Assembly: GCA_017608295.1 (NCBI GenBank)
Contig: JAFCGF010000054.1
Location: forward strand, 1-12,321
Reading direction: 5' to 3'
DNA: 12,321 bases
Source: Candidatus Woesearchaeota archaeon
GTDB lineage: Archaea > Nanoarchaeota > Nanoarchaeia > Woesearchaeales > JAGVZT01
Part shown: positions 6,907 to 12,321 of the stretch, one piece after another
Layout: every line of letters starts with the position of its first letter
How positions within the stretch are numbered: the stretch's first letter is position 1
Translations under genes and position numbers: made by a program
The notes under the pieces: generated by a model
Seen by the model: the letters and a program-made list of their open reading frames with translations, nothing else
Database searches by the model: none
Told to the model about the DNA's origin: nothing

Positions 6907-6959
6907 ATAATGAGGCTTAAGCAAAACCAAGGCCAGAAAATGAAGGCAGGTGATAGATT

Positions 6960-7016
6960 ATGAGAATGTGGTGTGCCAAACGATCTTTTTACTCTGGTAC
7001 CTTACTGGGATTCTAA
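6960..7016 (+). CDS. Possible 18-residue leader peptide
   Basis: ATG at 6960 is preceded by AGGTGA (6948-6953) with 6 nt spacing. It would encode MRMWCAKRSFYSGTLLGF and stop at 7016. It lies in the leader of the multi-GAF gene, in another frame and 103 bases before the proposed main start. It could set translation of the next gene by termination and reinitiation. A short frame like this may be chance. Confidence 0.25.
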   Translation: MRMWCAKRSFYSGTLLGF

Positions 7017-7107
7017 TGCTCACCGTAATCATCATTATAAACAAAGATCTAATGATGTGACAAGAAAAGCCCATATTGAACCACGGGCATATTTCTACAA
7101 TTCAAGC

Positions 7108-7113
7108 GGGAGG
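7108..7113 (+). promoter_or_regulatory. Ribosome binding site deciding the multi-GAF start
   Basis: GGGAGG lies 6 nt before the ATG at 7120. The upstream in-frame GTG at 6973 has no comparable site, so the 49 extra open codons are probably not translated from there. Confidence 0.65.
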
Positions 7114-7119
7114 TCTAAT

Positions 7120-10100
7120 ATGTGTATAGCAAGTAAAGAAAATCAAACAGAAGGTGTTGAAAAACTTATAGAAAGCGGTTTTCATGCAATAGCTATTTTT
7201 TCGATGGTTCAAGAAAGACCAATCTTTTATTGTGAGGCTACTGCCGGAACAAATGGTTTTGCCACCAGTATCTACTATGAAGATCATGGTATATCGTCAT
7301 GGTGGAAAAGATTTCAGAAGGACCCAAAGGCGTTAATACTACCTCCTGGGCAAGTTCAGGACGTTTGTCCTAATTGGGCGAAACTTGCGGAGGATGGACC
7401 AATAGCCGTAGTGCCTCTTTTACAAAACAAGCAGGTCTTGGGAATTGTAGTAGTTTTTAGCACACCAACCCACCCGATTACTGAACCAGACTTGTACGCG
7501 ATCGAATGCCTATCAAGGGAAATTAGTAAGTCCGTTTACCACCAACGGCTTATTCAGGACATTCAACGGGCCCAAAAGATCACGGATTTCCTTGGTATTT
7601 TTCCCTATCAAACAAGATCACATGACCAAGATTCAGCTTACTTGCAAAAATTATTAAATAAATTGAGAAGTGTTTTAGAAATCAAGACTTGTGGTATCTA
7701 CTTACCCTTTGAAGACACACTTTCTCAGGAATTTTGGTCGCTTGTCTACCAGAGCGGTTTTCCCGATGTCGTAGCGAAGAGGAGTGTTTATAAGAGAGGT
7801 GAGGGCCTAACTGGTTTGACTCTCACCATAGCTCATAGTGATGTTGTTATATCGGATGATGTTGAAGCAGACGTGCGTTGGTCCCACAAACATGGGCCCC
7901 TTGTGTTACGCCAGCCCACGACAAATGGTCCAGTGGCTTTTATTGGTATCCCCCTTTTTTTGCCTCAAAATGATAGTCTTGCGTATGGTGCTCTTGTTTG
8001 CACACGTTCGCGGCAATCAAGGGCTGACAGGGCGTTCTTTTCGAAATATGAAGAAAAGTTCTTGAAGTTCATAGCCCATCATATCTCCAGGATAGTCCAG
8101 AGTATCAAGCAAAGAGAGGATTCGATTCGTAGGCTGCGAAGTCACGTAGATATTAGTCGCGTTTATTGCTTGGAGGATAGCGAAACTGACATATATAAGG
8201 AAACTCTTGCCTGCATGCAAAGGGAATTTGATTTTGAAAGATTACTTTTAGCAGTCATCAATAGAAATAAGACCGTGATCAAAGGCAAGGCAGTATTAAA
8301 CTTCCCAGAAGGATTGGTTGCTGATACAAATCGTATTCTTCTAAAGGTTCCGCCAGTATATCCTAAAGATGAGGATATTCTGTCCTATATTTGTCGTGAG
8401 CAGATAAAGGAACCCCTTATTGTGGATCCCACGGACACCACAGATATAAATGTGGTACACCTACATGATCCGACAGAGTCAAAGTATAAGATGCACAATC
8501 CAATCATGTTTATCCCATTGGTTAGTCCTAGGGGCGGAATTAGGGGGGTGATTCATGCCGAATTTGCAGAACAAAGAATGGCATTCACTTCGGAGGAGCG
8601 AGATCATTTGTGTTTATACGCATCGCAACTTGCGACTCTTATAGATTTGCGCGATGCCGCTATTGATGCAAAGCATGGTTGTGAGCTTTATGAGGCCATG
8701 TTGAAATCTCTGCAGACTGGGAGCTCGAAAAACACGTTAAGAGTATTGCTGAAGGAACTGAGTGTTTATGGATGCGATGCAGGTTTAGTACTCATATATG
8801 ATGAACAGAAGCGGTGTCTGACTTGTGTTCTCAGTCATAATATGAAAGAGGCGGTTGATGGACTTACGTTTTTTGTTGATCCTAGTGACCGTAACAGGAT
8901 TAAGAAACCCAAATCTCTTGCAGAGGCAGTCTTTCTGAGGAACGAGCCAATTCTTGTACCAGATGTGAGCAAGCAACCTTTTAATCAGACTGGACGTGTG
9001 TTAGCGGGTTTGGAATCTGGGACACCTGCTCTTGGCTTGCCATTGAAGGTTGGATCAGCTTTTCTTGGAGTACTAATCGCCTACAGTAATTCCTCGCCCT
9101 CTCCTATCGGGATGCTGGAGATAGAAAGATTTACACGTTTTTCTAGAATGGGAGCGCTTGCACTTATGGTAGCACAAACACAAGAAGCTGCAATACAATA
9201 TGCAAATGAACAGGAGATGAGTTCTGAAATAATGAAGGAAATCGGTTTGATCGCCAGTCACTCCGAATTGAACTTGGATCCACACCTGGGACAAATGTCA
9301 AAGCATTTGCGCCTCCATCTAAACAAAGTTATCAGTTCCTCAGCTTCTCTCCTCAAAGCTGAGTTGACTGCATTATACTTGGCAGACTATCCAGTTTGCG
9401 TGTATTCAAGAAGCAATTCCGAGAATGTGGATAAGGAATGGAAGATAGGCGATCGGAAGTTCATACTTAGGGCAAAGAAGGGATATCCAGATTCGCTTCT
9501 CGATAAGGATTTCTACACTCCGGCACGAAAAGCATTGACATCATCTGTATTACGTAAACTCTGCTCACAGAAGACCCAAGATGTCCAGATGGATCCTCAG
9601 TGGTCCTCAAAACATAGGTATATTTTCAAGGGGAGATTCAGTAAATCACAAGGCTTGAGATCATGGATGGGAGTTCCTCTTATTGCTCAAGAAGACGATA
9701 GGAAATTCCTTTTAGGTGTTCTTACGTTCACACGTCCTAGGAACAACAGGAAGGATGCGCTCTTTTTTGCAGATCGTGATGTGCATATGGCAGAGAACTT
9801 AGCAAACATGTTAACATTGGCTCTGCGAAGCCGTCTAACCAGCACTAGGCTGCGGAAAGAAGAAAGTAGGCAACTTGCAGTGAGGTTTGCTGATAGCACA
9901 ATATGCTCAAGTAGGAACATCATTGCTGGGCTTCTGGCGCATATCGAACTGTTGCGTCAAGAGCTTAGCTGCCATTGCTCTATTAGCCTAGATGATCGGA
10001 TAGAGAAAATAAGCCACGCTTTGGGGCAACTTAGTCGATTATATGACAGCGCCAAGGATGCTATCCACGAGCCAACGATCTCTCGCGAGCCCATAATTCT

Positions 10101-10521
10101 TATTGACTACTTCAATGACTTCGTCCAATCTATCACTCCTTATGCAACGGAAAAATCCATAAAAGTTGAGACCCATTTGCCGAAAGGAATATGTACGCTC
10201 TCTTTTGATGGAGGACTATTTCGACGGATACTTCACATCCTTTTCAAAAGTTCAACAGAAGCCATGTTTTATGGTGGAACGTTTTCTATCAACGTGGAAT
10301 TACAAAAAAAGCTCGTCACGTTTCGTATCAAAAATAAAGGACGCTTGTTTGAAGCTGGAAAATCAGTCTCTTATTTAGGCCTTATTGGAAAGCACGAGAG
10401 TTTCGAAGACTTGGATGGTGCTTTTATTCGTAGTGTTGTACATGCCCATGGAGGTAGCATAGAAATGGACAATTCCAGTGAAGAAGGTTCAGAATTATGT
10501 ATCTATCTCCCAAGAGAATAA
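7120..10521 (+). CDS. Multi-GAF sensor with degenerate histidine-kinase C-terminus
   Basis: This is a 1133-residue soluble protein with no membrane segment. Five GAF-like modules are inferred at about 11-141, 169-331, 356-511, 536-691 and 721-906. Each ends in the typical strand pair, for example FIGIPLFLPQN, MFIPLVSPRGGIRGVIHAEF, LGLPLKVGSAFLGVLIAYS and WMGVPLIAQEDDRKFLLGVL. The C-terminus resembles a kinase: a DHp-like helix (NIIAGLLAHIELLRQEL, about 932-948), then an ATPase-like fold (about 991-1133) ending with HAHGGSIEM and ELCIYLP. Key residues are missing. There is no His between residues 889 and 941, where the H-box should be (ICSSRN instead). The N-box region LHILFKSSTEAM has no Asn. 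DxGxG is replaced by KNKGR, and no GxGxG is seen. It is probably a ligand-sensing pseudokinase acting on the sigma-54 activator next door. The GAF ligands are unknown. A longer form from GTG 6973 is possible. Confidence 0.85.
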   Translation: MCIASKENQTEGVEKLIESGFHAIAIFSMVQERPIFYCEATAGTNGFATSIYYEDHGISSWWKRFQKDPKALILPPGQVQDVCPNWAKLAEDGPIAVVPLLQNKQVLGIVVVFSTPTHPITEPDLYAIECLSREISKSVYHQRLIQDIQRAQKITDFLGIFPYQTRSHDQDSAYLQKLLNKLRSVLEIKTCGIYLPFEDTLSQEFWSLVYQSGFPDVVAKRSVYKRGEGLTGLTLTIAHSDVVISDDVEADVRWSHKHGPLVLRQPTTNGPVAFIGIPLFLPQNDSLAYGALVCTRSRQSRADRAFFSKYEEKFLKFIAHHISRIVQSIKQREDSIRRLRSHVDISRVYCLEDSETDIYKETLACMQREFDFERLLLAVINRNKTVIKGKAVLNFPEGLVADTNRILLKVPPVYPKDEDILSYICREQIKEPLIVDPTDTTDINVVHLHDPTESKYKMHNPIMFIPLVSPRGGIRGVIHAEFAEQRMAFTSEERDHLCLYASQLATLIDLRDAAIDAKHGCELYEAMLKSLQTGSSKNTLRVLLKELSVYGCDAGLVLIYDEQKRCLTCVLSHNMKEAVDGLTFFVDPSDRNRIKKPKSLAEAVFLRNEPILVPDVSKQPFNQTGRVLAGLESGTPALGLPLKVGSAFLGVLIAYSNSSPSPIGMLEIERFTRFSRMGALALMVAQTQEAAIQYANEQEMSSEIMKEIGLIASHSELNLDPHLGQMSKHLRLHLNKVISSSASLLKAELTALYLADYPVCVYSRSNSENVDKEWKIGDRKFILRAKKGYPDSLLDKDFYTPARKALTSSVLRKLCSQKTQDVQMDPQWSSKHRYIFKGRFSKSQGLRSWMGVPLIAQEDDRKFLLGVLTFTRPRNNRKDALFFADRDVHMAENLANMLTLALRSRLTSTRLRKEESRQLAVRFADSTICSSRNIIAGLLAHIELLRQELSCHCSISLDDRIEKISHALGQLSRLYDSAKDAIHEPTISREPIILIDYFNDFVQSITPYATEKSIKVETHLPKGICTLSFDGGLFRRILHILFKSSTEAMFYGGTFSINVELQKKLVTFRIKNKGRLFEAGKSVSYLGLIGKHESFEDLDGAFIRSVVHAHGGSIEMDNSSEEGSELCIYLPRE

Positions 10522-10800
10522 AAGGCCTTGCCTTATTAGCTTTATAACATTAAAATGCGTTTGGCCAAAAGAATTAAAAAATAGAGTGGCAGAGTCGGAC
10601 TGCTATAGAAGAAACATGCTCATGAACAGGTCTAGGAGGAATTATAATGTGCGGTCTTTCAAAATTTTAAGGCCGATGAAACGCACATGACAACAGGCCT
10701 ATGACATCTCCTTTCTAAGAGGGGGAGCCGAGTGGAAGGTGTGGACTTTGTTGGAAAATTTTAGAAGCCAATCACCCTGTAATGGCAGGGAGGATAGGAC
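10522..10800 (+). other. 279-bp gap between sensor and activator genes
   Basis: No good terminator or -24/-12 promoter was seen, so readthrough from the sensor is plausible. The gap contains the palindrome TTTGGCCAAA (10560-10569) and a seven-codon frame MCGLSKF (10647-10670) behind a perfect AGGAGG (10634-10639). A purine-rich segment that can fold weakly (10709-10728) and a hairpin over the activator's ribosome site follow. Confidence 0.5.
10775..10793 (+). promoter_or_regulatory. Hairpin overlapping the activator's ribosome binding site
   Basis: CCCTG (10775-10779) pairs with CAGGG (10786-10790) around TAATGG. The right arm lies within AGGGAGG (10787-10793), the ribosome site 7 nt before ATG 10801. 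The five-pair stem could dampen translation initiation. Confidence 0.4.
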
Positions 10801-12273
10801 ATGCGACTAGTTATAGCCGACAAAACGGATTTTGGACAACCTTTTGAGGAATATTTATGTAAACTTGGGCATCACGTTCAGCTGTTTAGGACGGCTGAAG
10901 AGGCTTTATTCACATTGCAGCAAAGAGATGGAGCGCAAGATGACGAGAAAACCTCATTATTTTTTTTGGACGCCGATGGAAACAAAAAAAACTATCCTTC
11001 ATTTGTATCACAAATTAATGCGTTGGTACAAGCGCCACTTGTCATCATTATGACTGCTTCTCCAGACTTCTACAATAAAGGCCGCTTATCACGTTATGGG
11101 GCATATATTTCATTGGACAAGAGAACAGCCCCTAAGAATATTCAAGAGATTCTCTCGCATGTGACTGATTCCTTTAAGATTATAAAAGAGATTTGGGCAG
11201 AATACCCAATTCTTGGCACAAGCAAAATCATTAACAAAATTCGTGAAAAGATCCGAACGAAAGCTCGACGTGATGAAAGTCTCTTTCTCGAGGGTGAACC
11301 GGGAACCGGTAAAGAGAATATAGCACGCCACATATGGGCTTATAGCGATAGGAATAACTTACCCTTACAAATGGTCAATTGCAGTGATCTTAGAGATGTT
11401 ACTCAGGCTGAGTCAAAATTATTCGGACACGAACGAGGTGCTTTCACTGGAGCTCACAAGGAGCGAAAAGGGCGCTTTAAACTAGCCCATGGAGGCATTC
11501 TCTTCCTCGACGAGATTGGAGACTTACACAGTGATGTACAGCCGATATTTTTACGTGCCCTTGGCAATCCCACCAACAACAAAAGAGAGATCGATCCTTT
11601 GGGCTCTGAACGAGAAGAAATCGTTGATGTTCGCATTATTACCGCTACCAATAAGGACTTAGCGGAACTAGTCAAAACTGGTAGATTCCGTCAAGATCTT
11701 CATGATCGTTTGAATTACTCAAGAATTCATGTGCCAGCAATACGCGACAGAAGAGAAGATATTCCGGAAATCGTTGATTATTACTTCAGAAAATTCTGTA
11801 AAGAAGAAAGCAAAGCCGGATATCGAGAGATCGAGGAGGAGTCGATGTGTGCGCTGAAGAGACACGACTGGCCAGGTAATGTTCGAGAAATCACATCAAT
11901 TTGCCAGGAACTTGCATACAGTAGAGATGATGTCATTACCTTGACTTCTTTACCCTCAGATATTGCTCGAAATGCCAATCACCCATTTCCAGAAATCTTA
12001 AGGGCTCTAAAGGCATTGGCTCGGGCTAATTGGAATTACACACAAACTTATGGTCTAATGGGGGATGATTACAAACTGGGCAGTTTGGATACACTCAAAG
12101 CTCGGGTAAAAGAAGGATATCTTATATACCTTGTTGAGGCAAAGTGGAGTGTACAAGGTGCAGCAGAGGCTATCATGGCTAATATTGATCCTAAAATGGA
12201 CGATAAACTAATACTACAGCGCAACATAGTCACATCTCACACGTTACACAAGATTTCAAGTGACCGATTATGA
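10801..12273 (+). CDS. NtrC-family sigma-54-dependent activator with atypical receiver
   Basis: This is a 490-residue enhancer-binding protein that would remodel RNA polymerase-sigma-54 using ATP. Its receiver-like domain (about 1-120) keeps a phospho-acceptor-like Asp57 (LFFLDADG), Thr85 and Lys107. The acidic pair is reduced to Ala6-Asp7, and about six extra residues precede strand 3. The AAA+ domain (about 138-390) is complete: Walker A GEPGTGKE, the sigma-54 contact loop GAFTGA (213-218), Walker B GGILFLDEIGD, sensor I ITATN, the arginine-finger region FRQDLHDRLN, and sensor II WPGNVREI. The turn before sensor I is longer than usual (ALGNPTNNKREIDPLGSERE). The C-terminal part (about 428-490) is helical and could hold a Fis-like DNA-binding domain (KWSVQGAAEAI), but the match is weak. 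It lies downstream of the GAF sensor on the same strand. Its likely target includes the -24/-12 promoter at 6761-6777, which is inference. Confidence 0.92.
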   Translation: MRLVIADKTDFGQPFEEYLCKLGHHVQLFRTAEEALFTLQQRDGAQDDEKTSLFFLDADGNKKNYPSFVSQINALVQAPLVIIMTASPDFYNKGRLSRYGAYISLDKRTAPKNIQEILSHVTDSFKIIKEIWAEYPILGTSKIINKIREKIRTKARRDESLFLEGEPGTGKENIARHIWAYSDRNNLPLQMVNCSDLRDVTQAESKLFGHERGAFTGAHKERKGRFKLAHGGILFLDEIGDLHSDVQPIFLRALGNPTNNKREIDPLGSEREEIVDVRIITATNKDLAELVKTGRFRQDLHDRLNYSRIHVPAIRDRREDIPEIVDYYFRKFCKEESKAGYREIEEESMCALKRHDWPGNVREITSICQELAYSRDDVITLTSLPSDIARNANHPFPEILRALKALARANWNYTQTYGLMGDDYKLGSLDTLKARVKEGYLIYLVEAKWSVQGAAEAIMANIDPKMDDKLILQRNIVTSHTLHKISSDRL

Positions 12274-12321
12274 TGCCCAGTTTCTGAAACTTCCGAAGCC
12301 TCTTCTTCCAGTGGGATGTCC
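12274..12321. other. Right edge, no feature seen
   Basis: These 48 bases after the activator stop show no clear terminator or start of another gene. Confidence 0.5.

Noticed and set aside
6959..6979. TTTGGCAC on the - strand near the sensor start
   Set aside because: The -12 half reads ATTC instead of TTGC, and no gene lies downstream in that direction.
10591..10608. TGGCAG...CTGCT as a sigma-54 promoter for the activator
   Set aside because: GG and GC are 12 rather than 10 bases apart, and the -24 half is imperfect.
10643..10648. TATAAT between sensor and activator genes
   Set aside because: No -35 box occurs 15-19 bases upstream, and the bases are explained by the ribosome site and ATG of the short frame.

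Overview
This 12.3 kb window looks like the chromosome of a Gram-negative, outer-membrane-bearing bacterium. It carries a large secretin (an outer-membrane channel) with a GspC-like partner, a sigma-70-family ECF-type regulator, and a sigma-54 control module. The oversized multi-module secretin and the regulatory style would fit a Planctomycetota-like or deltaproteobacterial-type lineage, but nothing here fixes the taxon. No tRNA, rRNA, CRISPR array or intact mobile element was seen.

Layout. Bases 1-639 are AT-rich and have no supportable gene, but hold one good terminator-like hairpin. A + strand pair follows: a GspC/PilP-like inner-membrane protein (640-1371) and a 1167-residue secretin with a lipoprotein-type signal (1418-4921). 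No other type II secretion or pilus gene is visible. A doubtful small ORF overlaps the secretin stop. An ECF-like sigma factor lies on the - strand (5185-5715). A 1.4 kb regulatory stretch (5716-7119) contains a textbook sigma-70-type promoter feeding a two-hairpin putative small RNA, a possible decayed ORF, an excellent sigma-54 promoter with a possible upstream activator palindrome, a foldable leader and a possible leader peptide. Next are a 1133-residue cytoplasmic multi-GAF protein with a degenerate histidine-kinase end (7120-10521) and an NtrC-family sigma-54 activator (10801-12273).

How the parts may work together. The secretin and GspC-like protein could span the envelope as an orphan export channel. 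In the second half, the GAF-rich sensor and the sigma-54 activator are co-oriented neighbours, and the sensor gene sits behind a -24/-12 promoter, so an autoregulatory loop is plausible. The sensor has lost the expected phospho-acceptor histidine and the N and G boxes of its ATPase domain. The activator's receiver has lost one of its two Mg-binding acids, while its AAA+ core, including GAFTGA, is intact. The pair therefore looks like a two-component system drifting or redesigned away from phosphotransfer, and it is the most interesting system in the window. A link between the two halves (secretin and regulators) is only conjecture from proximity.
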